From JACRCT01 sp049841135 (GTDB lineage: Bacteria > Myxococcota > Myxococcia > Myxococcales > UBA5297): a stretch of DNA of 64,000 nucleotides. The translations under genes and the position numbers were made by a program. The stretch covers positions 1,240,001 through 1,304,000 of the forward strand of contig JASGHK010000004.1 of NCBI GenBank assembly GCA_049841135.1, given 5' to 3'. The notes below the pieces were generated by a model. It did no database searches and was not told the origin of the DNA. It saw only the letters and a program-made list of their open reading frames with translations. This document shows, one piece after another, positions 18,855 to 27,656 of this stretch; within the stretch, counting starts at the first letter, position 1; every line of letters begins with the position of its first letter.

Positions 18855-20228
18855 TCAGCTGGCCTCGACGCGCAGGTGCGCCGTCGTGCCCCGCCGGCAG
18901 CGCCGGCCGCCGACACGGATCTCCTCGAAGCGGGCGATGCTCCGCGACGCCGAGAGCCAAAGGCCGTTGCCGCGCTCTTCCAGGTGCGCGTCGGCCAGCG
19001 GCGCCGGCACGGCACGGGCCCAGCGAAGCGGCGGCGGCGGCGCGCGCCACTCTCCTCCGATGCGCCAGGGACGCCGGGTTCCGCGACCCGCGGGCGGCAC
19101 TTCCTCGATTCGCTCGAGCACCTCGCCCTCGTCGATGGGGCGTAGCGCGTGTAGCGCGTGGCCGGCGCCCGGGGTCCAGCGTGCGCTCATGGCCGAGCGC
19201 ACCGGCAGCGGTCCCCGGCCCGCACGCAAGAGCCCGGCCTCGAGCACCGTGGAGAGGAGCTGCGTGTCGTCCCAGCCGGCGAGCCGGGCGGCGAGCACCA
19301 TGGTGCCGCAGTCGCAGTCGTCGGGGCCGATCTCCATCGAGCAGTTGGCGTTGACCTCGATGACGTACGGCCGGCCCTGCTCGTCGAGGCGGAAGTCCAC
19401 CCGGCCGTAGCCATCGCCGCCCAGCGCCCGCCAGGCCGCCCGCGCCATCTCGTCGACCTCGCCGCGCAGCGCGGAGCCCAGGTCCGCCACGCCGACGGAG
19501 ATGTCCTTGTACTCGGCGCTCTTCGGGTCGTGCTTGCTGCGCAGAGTCCGGATGGCCGGCCGGCCGGCGAACGCCTTGCCGAAGCGGAACTCCACCGCCG
19601 GCAGCAGCACCGGCCGCTCGGGCTCGCCGATGAGCGTGACCGAGAGCTCCCGCCCCGGCAGGTAGCGCTCCACCAGCACGTCTCCGTCGCCCGCCCGGCG
19701 CGCCCGGCGGATGGCCGGCGCGAGCATGGTGGCGTCCTGCACGACGCTGCGGTGGTCGACGCCCAGCGAGCCGTACCCTTCGCGGGGCTTGACGATCACC
19801 GGCCACTGCCAGCCGGTGACGTCCACGTTCTCTTCGCTGGCCAGCACGCACCCTTCCGGGACGCGCACGCCCGTGCGGGCGAGCACCTCGCGCACGCGGG
19901 CCTTGTCGATGAGGAGCAGGTAGGGGTCGGCGGAGCAACCGGTGAACGGGATGCCCAGCTGCTGCAGCAGCGCCGGAGCGCCAGGCCCGACCGTGCCGTC
20001 GACACCGGACCCGTCGCAGAGGTTGACCACCGCGTCGCAGCCGGCGAGCGCGCGAGGCATGGCCTCCAGCGACTCGAAGGTGAGCCCGAGCGAGCGGACC
20101 TCGTGGCCCGCCTTGCGCAACACGCGCGCCACCGGCTCGACCGCGCCCTCGTCTTGGTCTGGAAGCTCGTCCGACTCGAGGCCTCGAGACAGGCCGCGCG
20201 TGTCGCAATACAAAACCGTCAGCCGCAC
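18855..20228 (-). CDS. D-Ala-D-Ala ligase-like ATP-grasp protein with a C-terminal SET-like region
   Basis: A 457-residue predicted carboxylate-amine ligase. The GTG at 20228 is chosen because GGAGGAGCG precedes it, giving VRLTVLYCDTRGLSRGLESD. The preATP domain has VVNLCDGSGVDGTVGPGAPA. The ATP-grasp core contains WPVIVKPREGYGSLGVDH, VLVERYLPGRELSVTLIG and the metal-binding DFRLDEQGRPYVIEVNANCS. After residue ~340 comes a region resembling a SET domain start (PGAGHALHALRPIDEGEVL) and end (ASRSIARFEEIRVG). Ligases of this type join amino acids or peptides. The substrate is unknown, and no cell-wall genes adjoin. The SET assignment is tentative. Confidence 0.78.
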   Translation of the reverse strand: MRLTVLYCDTRGLSRGLESDELPDQDEGAVEPVARVLRKAGHEVRSLGLTFESLEAMPRALAGCDAVVNLCDGSGVDGTVGPGAPALLQQLGIPFTGCSADPYLLLIDKARVREVLARTGVRVPEGCVLASEENVDVTGWQWPVIVKPREGYGSLGVDHRSVVQDATMLAPAIRRARRAGDGDVLVERYLPGRELSVTLIGEPERPVLLPAVEFRFGKAFAGRPAIRTLRSKHDPKSAEYKDISVGVADLGSALRGEVDEMARAAWRALGGDGYGRVDFRLDEQGRPYVIEVNANCSMEIGPDDCDCGTMVLAARLAGWDDTQLLSTVLEAGLLRAGRGPLPVRSAMSARWTPGAGHALHALRPIDEGEVLERIEEVPPAGRGTRRPWRIGGEWRAPPPPLRWARAVPAPLADAHLEERGNGLWLSASRSIARFEEIRVGGRRCRRGTTAHLRVEAS

Positions 20229-20472
20229 CGCTCCTCCGTGTCGCGGGCCCCGGGTGGTCGAAGAATTGGCCGCGTACGCGTGTTGGCGAGAGTCAGTGTA
20301 ACGGAACGAACGCGTTGCTGCCGCCGCTGCCTTCAAGATTCTTCTGGCAGGCGCCCCACCCCGACCCGGCGCGCAGCGGCCGGCGCGGCGCCGCATCCAA
20401 GCTTCCTAGCGGCAGCGCTGCCATGATTTGGTCCGGACCCTGGAAGGTCCGGTCACTCGAGCGAGGTGCGAG

Positions 20473-21984
20473 ATGCCCCAGACGGAGAAGAAGGAGAGGA
20501 AGTCCACGGCGCGCCGCGCGGCGAAGGCCCCAGCGCTCGCCCGGCCGCTGGTCGTCCCGGCCCCGGCGCCGCTGCTCCCGTCCGTCGTCCTCGAGCGCCT
20601 GCTGGGCCTGGCCCTCTCGCGCGGGGCGGAGCTCGCCGAGGTCTACGTCGAGAAGGGCACCAGCAGCGCCGTCGTCCTCGACGAGCACCGCATCAAGAGC
20701 GCCCAGGTCGGCGAGTCCGAGGGCGTGGGTGTGCGCGCGGTCCGCGGGGCCCAGGTCGGCTACGCCTACTCCGACGACCTTGACGGCACCGCGCTCGACC
20801 GCGCCGCGCGCACCGCGGCGCTCATCGCCTCCGGCGGCGGCTCGGACCAGGCGGTCCGCGTCTCGCGCGCCCACCTGCCCCGCCACTACGCCGTGCTGCC
20901 TCCCCTCGCCTCGGTCGACCTCGAGCGCAAGGCCGACCTGCTCAAGCGCGCCGAGAAGGCCGCCCGCGCGGCCGATCCCCGAGTGACGCAGGTGACCGCC
21001 ACCTACGCCGACGTGACCAAGCGGATCTGCGTCGCCAACTCCGCCGGCCGCTGGGCCGAGGACACCCAGGACCTGTGCCGCCTGCACGTCTCGGTAGTGG
21101 TCGTCGGCAAGGACGGCGAGCGCCGCACCGGCTCCCACGGCGGCGGCGGGCGCGTCCCCTTCTCCTTCTTCGAGACGTTCACGCCCGAAGCCGTCGCGCG
21201 CGAAGCCGTGCGCCAGGCGGTCTCGACCCTCGGCGCGGTCGACGCGCCGGCCGGTCCCCAGACGGTGGTCCTCGCCCCCGGCTGGAGCGGCGTGCTCCTG
21301 CACGAGGCGGTCGGCCACGGCCTGGAGGCCGACTTCATCCGCAAGGGCACCAGCCTCTTCGCCGGGAAGGTCGGCCAGAAGGTCGCCAGCGACAAGGTGA
21401 CCGTCATCGACGACGGCACCATGGCCAACGCCCGCGGCTCCATCAACGTCGACGACGAGGGCTTCCCCGGCGAGTACAAGGTCCTCATCGAGAACGGCGT
21501 GCTGCGCGGGTACCTGTACGACTCGCTCAACGCCAAGCTGATGAAGGCCCGGCCGACCGGCTCCGGCCGGAGGCAGAGCTTCCGCCATGCGCCGCTGCCG
21601 CGCATGACCAACACCTACCTCGCCCCCGGCGACGACACGCCCGAGGACATCGTGCGCTCGGTCAAGCGCGGCCTGTACTGCGCCCAGTTCGGCGGCGGCC
21701 AGGTCGACATCTCCAACGGCAACTTCGTCTTCGAGGTGAGCGAGGCCTACCTCATCGAGGACGGAAAGCTGACCGCGCCGGTCAAGAACGCGACCCTCAT
21801 CGGCGTCGGGCCCGAGGCGCTCAAGAAGGTCTCCATGGTCGGCTGCGACCCCAAGCCGGACCCGGGCATCGGCACCTGCGGCAAGGACGGCCAGAGCGTG
21901 CCGGTGGGCGTGGGCCTGCCGACCGTGAAGATCGATGAAGTCACCGTGGGCGGCACCAAGGTGGCCGCGCGGCCGATGACCTGA
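20473..21984 (+). CDS. tldD: Metalloprotease TldD
   Basis: Catalytic half of the TldD/TldE heterodimeric metalloprotease, known for unfolded-peptide cleavage, maturation of microcin B17 and CcdA degradation. The 503-residue protein carries the zinc motif HEAVGHGLEADFIRKG (HExxxH). Other family segments are GVGVRAVRGAQVGYAYSDDL and YLAPGDDTPEDIVRSVKRGL, with a C-terminal VGCDPKPDPGIGTCGKDGQS. The start MPQTEKKERKSTARR follows GAGGTGCGAG; the frame is open 15 codons further upstream. A Lys/Arg/Ala-rich 40-residue leader is not usual for the family. tldE follows after 11 nt. Confidence 0.93.
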   Translation: MPQTEKKERKSTARRAAKAPALARPLVVPAPAPLLPSVVLERLLGLALSRGAELAEVYVEKGTSSAVVLDEHRIKSAQVGESEGVGVRAVRGAQVGYAYSDDLDGTALDRAARTAALIASGGGSDQAVRVSRAHLPRHYAVLPPLASVDLERKADLLKRAEKAARAADPRVTQVTATYADVTKRICVANSAGRWAEDTQDLCRLHVSVVVVGKDGERRTGSHGGGGRVPFSFFETFTPEAVAREAVRQAVSTLGAVDAPAGPQTVVLAPGWSGVLLHEAVGHGLEADFIRKGTSLFAGKVGQKVASDKVTVIDDGTMANARGSINVDDEGFPGEYKVLIENGVLRGYLYDSLNAKLMKARPTGSGRRQSFRHAPLPRMTNTYLAPGDDTPEDIVRSVKRGLYCAQFGGGQVDISNGNFVFEVSEAYLIEDGKLTAPVKNATLIGVGPEALKKVSMVGCDPKPDPGIGTCGKDGQSVPVGVGLPTVKIDEVTVGGTKVAARPMT

Positions 21985-21995
21985 GAGGGGCTCCC

Positions 21996-23381
21996 ATGAC
22001 CACCACCGCCAAGACCGCCGCCAGCAGCAACAGCACCCACGAAGAGTTCGCCAAGAAGCTCGCCCAGCGCGCCCGCCGCCGCGGCGCGGACCAGGCCGAA
22101 GCCTGGCTCGAGTCCGGCCGATCGAGCGACGTGAAGGTCCGCGACGGAGAGGTCGAGGACCTGACCCAGGCGGGGTCGAAGGGCCTCGGCCTGCGGGTCA
22201 TCGTCGACCACCGGTTGGGCTTCACCTACACGAGCGAGCTGGATCCCTCGCGGGCCGAGGAGCTCGTCGACCGGGCCATCGCCGCCGCGCGCATCGCCGC
22301 GCCCGACAAGCACAACGGCCTGCCCCTCAAGGCCGACCTCGCGGGCCGCGTCACCCAGGACCTGGAGCTGTTCGATCCCGCCGTCGAGGCGCTGCCGGGT
22401 GACTGGCTGGTCAAGGCCGCGCTCGAGGCCGAGAAGGCCGCCAAGGGCCATGACCCGCGGGTGAAGGTCCTCGAGTCGGTCGGCGCCGGCAGCGGCACGA
22501 GCGAGGTCTTCTTCTGCAACAGCGAGGGCGTCACCGGCCGCGTCCGCTCCACCTCCGTCTACGTCTGGGCCGCGCCGGTCGCGGCCGACGAGGCGGGTGG
22601 CCTGCAGACGGCGTACTGGATGGACAACCGGCGCTTCCTCGCCGATCTCGAGCCCGCGGAGGCCATCGGCCGGACCGCGGCGAAGCGCGCGGTGCGGATG
22701 CTGGGGGCCCGGAAGGTCAAGACCGCCCAGGTCCCCATCGTCTTCGACCCCTGGATGGCCGCCTCGTTCATCGGCGGGCTCGCAGGCGCGGTCAACGGCG
22801 ACCTCGTCTTCAAGAAGTCGAGCTTCCTCGCCGGCAAGCTCGGCGAGCGGATCGCCCCGGAGTCGGTGACGGTGGTCGACGACGGCCTGCTCCCGCGCGG
22901 CATGGGCACGAGCCCCTTCGACGGCGAGGGCGTGCCCACCCGGCGCACTCCCGTCGTCGAGAAGGGCGTGCTCAAGGCCTTCCTCTACGACTGCCAGACG
23001 GCGCGCAAGGCGAAGACGCGGACCACCGGCAACGCCGCGCGCAGCTACGCGAGCCTGCCCTCCATCGGCCTGAACAACTTCTACCTGGAGAAGGGTTCGC
23101 TCACGCCCGAGGAGATCCTCAAGCCCATCAAGCAGGGCTTCTACGTGACCGCGATGCTCGGCCGCGGCGTCAACACCGTCACCGGCGACTACAGCCGCGG
23201 CGCCAACGGCCTGTGGATCGAGAACGGCGAGCTCGCCTACCCGGTCCAGGAGGTCACGGTGGGCGGGCACTTCCTCAAGCTGCTGCAGGCGATCGACGCG
23301 GTGGGGAACGATCTCGAGTTCCGTGGCAGCGTGGCCGCGCCGACCTTGAGGCTCGCCGAGGCGACCGTCAGCGGATCGTGA
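21996..23381 (+). CDS. tldE: TldE/PmbA-family protein
   Basis: The non-catalytic partner of TldD in the heterodimer. The 461-residue protein shares the fold (AWLESGRSSDVKVRDGEVED, GLGLRVIVDHRLGFTYTSEL) but has no HExxxH motif. Conserved segments include VPIVFDPWMAASFIGGLAGA, NFYLEKGSLTPEEILKPIKQ and GFYVTAMLGRGVNTVTGDY. A good ribosome site, GAGAGGGG, lies before the ATG. It is co-transcribed with tldD. No small peptide precursor gene was seen nearby. Confidence 0.93.
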   Translation: MTTTAKTAASSNSTHEEFAKKLAQRARRRGADQAEAWLESGRSSDVKVRDGEVEDLTQAGSKGLGLRVIVDHRLGFTYTSELDPSRAEELVDRAIAAARIAAPDKHNGLPLKADLAGRVTQDLELFDPAVEALPGDWLVKAALEAEKAAKGHDPRVKVLESVGAGSGTSEVFFCNSEGVTGRVRSTSVYVWAAPVAADEAGGLQTAYWMDNRRFLADLEPAEAIGRTAAKRAVRMLGARKVKTAQVPIVFDPWMAASFIGGLAGAVNGDLVFKKSSFLAGKLGERIAPESVTVVDDGLLPRGMGTSPFDGEGVPTRRTPVVEKGVLKAFLYDCQTARKAKTRTTGNAARSYASLPSIGLNNFYLEKGSLTPEEILKPIKQGFYVTAMLGRGVNTVTGDYSRGANGLWIENGELAYPVQEVTVGGHFLKLLQAIDAVGNDLEFRGSVAAPTLRLAEATVSGS

Positions 23382-23427
23382 GCAATACGAGCAGCTCCGA
23401 CCAGGGAAGCCGAAGGCAACCAGCGAA

Positions 23428-23463
23428 CCCCCTCCCGCAGTTGGGAGGGGGCAGCGGGGAGGG
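23428..23463. repeat. Dispersed palindromic repeat, copy 2
   Basis: Second copy of the 4142-4189 element, in opposite orientation, between convergent tldE and the nuclease gene. CCCTCCCGCAGTTGGGAGGG forms a hairpin. Its position could let it act as a bidirectional terminator here, but copy 1 cannot have that role. Confidence 0.7.
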
Positions 23464-23468
23464 CCGGC

Positions 23469-23975
23469 TCACTTGCAGGCGGGCGGCAGCGGATTGCAGG
23501 AGCCCCAGGCGCCCCTCTTGGCGGACTTGGCATCCGCCTGGAGCGTCTTGAACTCGTCGACCCGGTCCTCGCCGTTGGGCGGGATGTGCAGCACGCAGGC
23601 GAAGCCGCGCTCCACCAGCAGCGAGTTGACCTCACGGCCCTCGAACGAGACGTACGCCAGCAGGCGGCCGTACTTGTCCGTGCATTCCTTGTCGTAGGTG
23701 AGCGTGACCGTCTGGTCGAGGACCATGTCCTTGTTGAAGGCGGCCGCCTCCTGCCCGTAGCAGTCGTTGTGGCCCTTGGTGATCTCGGGGGCGTCGACCA
23801 TCAGGTAGCGGATCTTCTCGCCGGTGGAGAGATAGACGGTGTCGCCGTCGACCACCTCCACCACCGTTCCCGAGGTCGGCCCGCAGCTCGAGCCACCGCC
23901 GGGGCAGCCCGAGAGCAGGAGCGCGGCCGCCGCGCCCGCGAGCGCGGCGGCCCAGCGTAGTACCGAGACGGTCAC
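23469..23975 (-). CDS. Staphylococcal-nuclease-like lipoprotein (short)
   Basis: A 168-residue thermonuclease-family protein likely to cut DNA or RNA at the cell surface. The GTG start overlaps the upstream stop as GTGA. The signal peptide ends in the lipobox LLLSGC. The nuclease fold has its catalytic residues: VVEVVDGDTVYL (metal-binding Asp), KIRYLMVDAPEI (Arg35 and Glu43 equivalents) and KYGRLLAYVSFEG (Arg87 equivalent). Several cysteines (CYGQ, KECTDKYG, GFACVLH, GSCNPLPPACK) suggest disulfides, fitting an exported enzyme. It is the last gene of a four-gene operon with a barrel/HhH protein, a larger nuclease and a lamin-tail protein. Confidence 0.9.
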   Translation of the reverse strand: MTVSVLRWAAALAGAAAALLLSGCPGGGSSCGPTSGTVVEVVDGDTVYLSTGEKIRYLMVDAPEITKGHNDCYGQEAAAFNKDMVLDQTVTLTYDKECTDKYGRLLAYVSFEGREVNSLLVERGFACVLHIPPNGEDRVDEFKTLQADAKSAKRGAWGSCNPLPPACK

Positions 23976-26900
23976 GGGCAGGTCCCGTTGGCGAGGCCCG
24001 GCGTCCCGCGGTTGCCGTCGCTGGCGTAGGTGACGCCGGTGGCGGTGTTGCACCAATTGGCCGCGGTGTCGTTGCTCGTGGCGTCGAGCATCGTGTTCGC
24101 CAGCTGCTTGGAGGCGCCCGCGGTGGCGGGCTGGATGGTCGTCACCGTGTCGATGGTCACCGTGTCGCGCGACAGGGTCAGCGTCTGCGGGTTGCCGCTG
24201 TTGGTCAGGTCGGTGGAGAAGACCGCCTGCACCGCAGGCAGCCCGCCGTTGGTGGCGGCGACGTCGCTGCGCGCGGCCAGCACGTACTTGCCCGCTCCGG
24301 GCCTGACGCAGGTCGCCCCCGCGGCGAGCGCGTACTTGGACGTGTTGATGGTGAGCTGCACGCCGTTCAGGTCCACGTCGGTCTTCACGTAGATTTCGAT
24401 CCACTCGCCGCTGGAGTCGGCGACCACGTTCGGGTTGGCCATGTACTCGCTGATGACCAGGTCGCCCGCCGCGGGGACCACCATCGGCCGCGAGGTTCCG
24501 GTGCCGGAGTCGGTGCACTGGTTCGGGTCGACGGTGACGCACTGCTTGGTCGCCATGTCGCAGCTCTTGGGCAACACGCACGAGTTGGCGGTGCACTCGC
24601 AGGCGCCGTTGGTCGGGTTGCAGGGCGTCTCGGCGCCGCAGGTGCTGCCGGCGCACAGGCACGCGCCGTTAGCGGTGCCCGGAGTGCCGTGGTCGGTGGT
24701 GGTGGTGCCGTAGGTCGCCGTGGCATCGGCCGGGCACCAGGACGTGGCCGAGTCGTTCTCGGTGGCGTCGAGCTTGGTCGAAGCCAACTGCAGGCTGGTG
24801 CCGCTGGTCGCCGCGGAGTAGGTCACCTTGTCGATGACGTTGTCGTCCCGGGTCAGCCAGAGCGTGGCGCCGGTACCTGACAGGTCGCCGTCGAAGGTGG
24901 CCGCGACGTTGGTCAGGCCGCCATTGACCAGCGGGTCGGCGCTGCGAGCCAGGATGGCGTAGCCGCCCGCCCCGGGCCTGATGCAGGTCTTGGAGAGGAT
25001 CTGGAAGGAGGTCGTCCCGATGGCGAACTCCACGCCGTTCAGGTCCACGTCCTTCTTGAAGTAGACCTCGACCCACTCCTTGTTCGACTGGGTGCCCGTG
25101 GGCGAGGCCATCACCTCGGAGATGACCAGGTCGCCGACGGCGGGCTTGACCACCGCACGTGGGTTCGTCTGCCCGCTGTCGGTGCAGGTGTCCGGGTCGA
25201 TGGGCGGCTCGCAGATGCCGTTGGCCAGGCCGGGCGTCCCCAAGTTGTCGGTGGTGCCGTAGCCCTCGGTGGCCGAGCAGAAGGCCGTGGTGGCGTCGTT
25301 GGTGGACGCGTCCGGCTCGCTCCCGGTGGTCCCCAGCTGCAGAGCCTCCCCTTCCTTGGCGGCGGTGTAGAGGGCGAAGTCGATGACGTCCACGCCGTGC
25401 TTGAGCACCACCGAGCCCTGCGACGAGAGGCCGAACCCGAAGACCCCGGCCATCTGCTCGATGCCGCCGTTCGAGACCGGGTTGGTGACCCGCCCGAACA
25501 CCAGGTACTGGCCCCTGGTCACCTTGATGCAGTTCTCAGAGGAGAGCGTGGTCTTCCCCGACGACGGAGTCGAGCCGTTGGCGAGCACCAGGCCGTTCAG
25601 GTCCGCGTCAGCCTTCACGTAGACCTCGAACCACTCCAGCAGGTCGTCGGTGCCGGTGGGGCTGGCCATGATCTCGGTGACGACCAGGGAGCCCACGGTC
25701 GGCGGGACCGAGGCGCGCTGCGTCCCGTTGTCCATGCACTTGGTGGGGTCGACGACCGGCGGGCAGATGGGGTTGGCCTCGCCAGGCGTGCCCTTGTTGT
25801 TGGCGTTGCCGTACTCCTTGGTGCCCAGGCAGAAGGTGACGGGGTCGTCGTTGGAGGTCGCAGCGGCCGGGCAGGACTGGTCGGCCTTGCAGGCGTCGGT
25901 GCACGCCGGCACCGAGTACGGGTCGGCCTTGCAGGCGTCGAGCGCGGTGGACTGGCCGGAGGTCGCCGGCAGGTAGTTGACCGTGTCGAGCACGATGAGG
26001 CCGTCGTCGAGCGTCAGGGTGAGGGTGCCGCCGGTGCTCGGCAGGTCGAAGCCGAAGGTGCCGACCACCGCGCCTTGGGGCAGGCCGCCGTTCTCGGTCG
26101 CCGCGAGCGAGCGGGCGAAGACCACGTAGCTGCCGGCCGCCACCTTGAGGCAGTCGCGCGGGGCGAGGACCTGCTTGGACTTGCCGTTGGAGAGCTCCAA
26201 GCCATTCAGGTCGATCTCCTTGTTCACGTAGACCTCAAACCAGGCCTGGAAGTCGGCCGCTCCGGCGGGCTTGGTCATGATCTCGGTGATCGCGATGTCG
26301 CCGATGGTTGGGCGGACCACGTCGCGGTCGGCGCCGTTCTCGGCGCACTTCTTGATGTCCGGCGCGTTGGCGCACACGGCGTTCGCCTCGCCCGGGCTCC
26401 CCTTCTCGGTCCCGGTGCCCCAGGCCACCTCGCCGTTGCAGAACGCGAGCTGGTTGTCGTTGGCGCTGGCGGCGCTGGCGCAGCTGCCGTCGTTCTTGCA
26501 CGGGTCGGTGCAGGCCGAGACGTAGGGGTCGAGCTTGCAGGTGTCGAGCTGGCTGGCGATGCCCTCGGTCGAGGCCTCGTACCAGACCTGGTCGATGAGC
26601 GTCTCGCCCTTCTTGAGCGAGATGTCGGTCGCGGCGGTCGGGTCGTTGGTCAGGTCGAAGTTGAAGAGCGCCGCCGGGGTGGGCAGGCCGCCGTTCTGGG
26701 TGGGGTCGTCGGTCTTGGCCAGCACGAAGTAGGTGCCGGCGGCGACCGCGAGGCACTCGTTGGCGGCGATGAGGGTCTTCTTGGTGCCGCTCGACAGGGT
26801 CAGGCCGTTCAGGTCCACGTCGACGGTGGCGTAGACCTCGACCCACTCGCCGGTGGTGCTGATGGCGGTGGCCGGGCGGGCCATGAACTCGGTGATCACC

Positions 26901-27568
26901 AGCTCGCCCTCCTTTGGGCTGACCACGGTACGGCTGGCGCCGCCCTCGCCGATGCAGTTGGCCGACGAGGCGCAGGCGTCGTTGGCCTCGCCGGGCGTGC
27001 CCAGGTCGTTGCCCTCGAGGGTGGTGGTGGCGTCGCACCAGTTTTCGGCCTTGTCGTTGGTCGACGAGTCCGGGACGATCTTGCCGTCCAGCTCGCGCGC
27101 CTTGCCGCTGGGGCTGGCCGCATCCCAGGTGACCTCGTCCACCTTCGCCGCGCCGCACTTGATGAAGATCTGACCCGAGCTGTTGGACATGCCGCTCGCG
27201 CCCAGCTTCTCGCCGTAGCTGTAGTCCTCCCAGGCCGGCTTGCTGGCGGTCTCGGCGTCGCCGAAGACGAAGTAGCCGCCAGCGGCCACCTTGCCCGCGG
27301 TCACCGAGTGCGTCTTGGAGGACGACCCGTCGACCTTGGCGAAGCCGATGGTCACCCCGCGCAGGTCCACTTCCTTGGAGGTGGCGTTGTAGATCTCGAA
27401 CCACTCCTTGCCGCTGTCGGTGCCGTCCGGGTTGTTCATGTACTCGGTGATCACCAGATCACCGGCCACCAGCCCGGTACAGGCGGTGTTGGAGGACGGG
27501 GGCGGACAGGCGGAGAGGGCTGAGGCGAAGGCGAGCGCGGCGAGGAGACGAAGCGAGCGGTTGGTCAT
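23972..27568 (-). CDS. Lipoprotein with six lamin-tail domains
   Basis: A 1,198-residue secreted protein. The ATG at 27568 follows AGGAATACCCA and gives MTNRSLRLLAALAFASALSA with the lipobox LSAC. Six lamin-tail-type beta-sandwich units recur about every 190 residues, each starting like GDLVITEYMNNP or GDLVISEVMASPTGT, followed by EWFEIYN or EWVEVYF and a DLNG(V/L) strand. Units end with a conserved GTPGEAN or GTPGLANG and a Cys-containing linker. Between units 5 and 6 lies an EGF-like Cys cluster (CECTANSCVLPKSC). Bacterial lamin-tail domains often accompany secreted nucleases and phosphoesterases. There is no catalytic domain. The flanking genes encode nucleases, so tethering or presenting them is a reasonable inference. 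Confidence 0.87.
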   Translation of the reverse strand: MTNRSLRLLAALAFASALSACPPPSSNTACTGLVAGDLVITEYMNNPDGTDSGKEWFEIYNATSKEVDLRGVTIGFAKVDGSSSKTHSVTAGKVAAGGYFVFGDAETASKPAWEDYSYGEKLGASGMSNSSGQIFIKCGAAKVDEVTWDAASPSGKARELDGKIVPDSSTNDKAENWCDATTTLEGNDLGTPGEANDACASSANCIGEGGASRTVVSPKEGELVITEFMARPATAISTTGEWVEVYATVDVDLNGLTLSSGTKKTLIAANECLAVAAGTYFVLAKTDDPTQNGGLPTPAALFNFDLTNDPTAATDISLKKGETLIDQVWYEASTEGIASQLDTCKLDPYVSACTDPCKNDGSCASAASANDNQLAFCNGEVAWGTGTEKGSPGEANAVCANAPDIKKCAENGADRDVVRPTIGDIAITEIMTKPAGAADFQAWFEVYVNKEIDLNGLELSNGKSKQVLAPRDCLKVAAGSYVVFARSLAATENGGLPQGAVVGTFGFDLPSTGGTLTLTLDDGLIVLDTVNYLPATSGQSTALDACKADPYSVPACTDACKADQSCPAAATSNDDPVTFCLGTKEYGNANNKGTPGEANPICPPVVDPTKCMDNGTQRASVPPTVGSLVVTEIMASPTGTDDLLEWFEVYVKADADLNGLVLANGSTPSSGKTTLSSENCIKVTRGQYLVFGRVTNPVSNGGIEQMAGVFGFGLSSQGSVVLKHGVDVIDFALYTAAKEGEALQLGTTGSEPDASTNDATTAFCSATEGYGTTDNLGTPGLANGICEPPIDPDTCTDSGQTNPRAVVKPAVGDLVISEVMASPTGTQSNKEWVEVYFKKDVDLNGVEFAIGTTSFQILSKTCIRPGAGGYAILARSADPLVNGGLTNVAATFDGDLSGTGATLWLTRDDNVIDKVTYSAATSGTSLQLASTKLDATENDSATSWCPADATATYGTTTTDHGTPGTANGACLCAGSTCGAETPCNPTNGACECTANSCVLPKSCDMATKQCVTVDPNQCTDSGTGTSRPMVVPAAGDLVISEYMANPNVVADSSGEWIEIYVKTDVDLNGVQLTINTSKYALAAGATCVRPGAGKYVLAARSDVAATNGGLPAVQAVFSTDLTNSGNPQTLTLSRDTVTIDTVTTIQPATAGASKQLANTMLDATSNDTAANWCNTATGVTYASDGNRGTPGLANGTCP

Positions 27569-27656
27569 TGGGTATTCCTGCATGCTGTCGGCCTGGAGTC
27601 CTGCAACGAGTTTGAAGGAGCGGTCTGCGTGCTGCCTGCAGCCAAGGGTCTACGGC

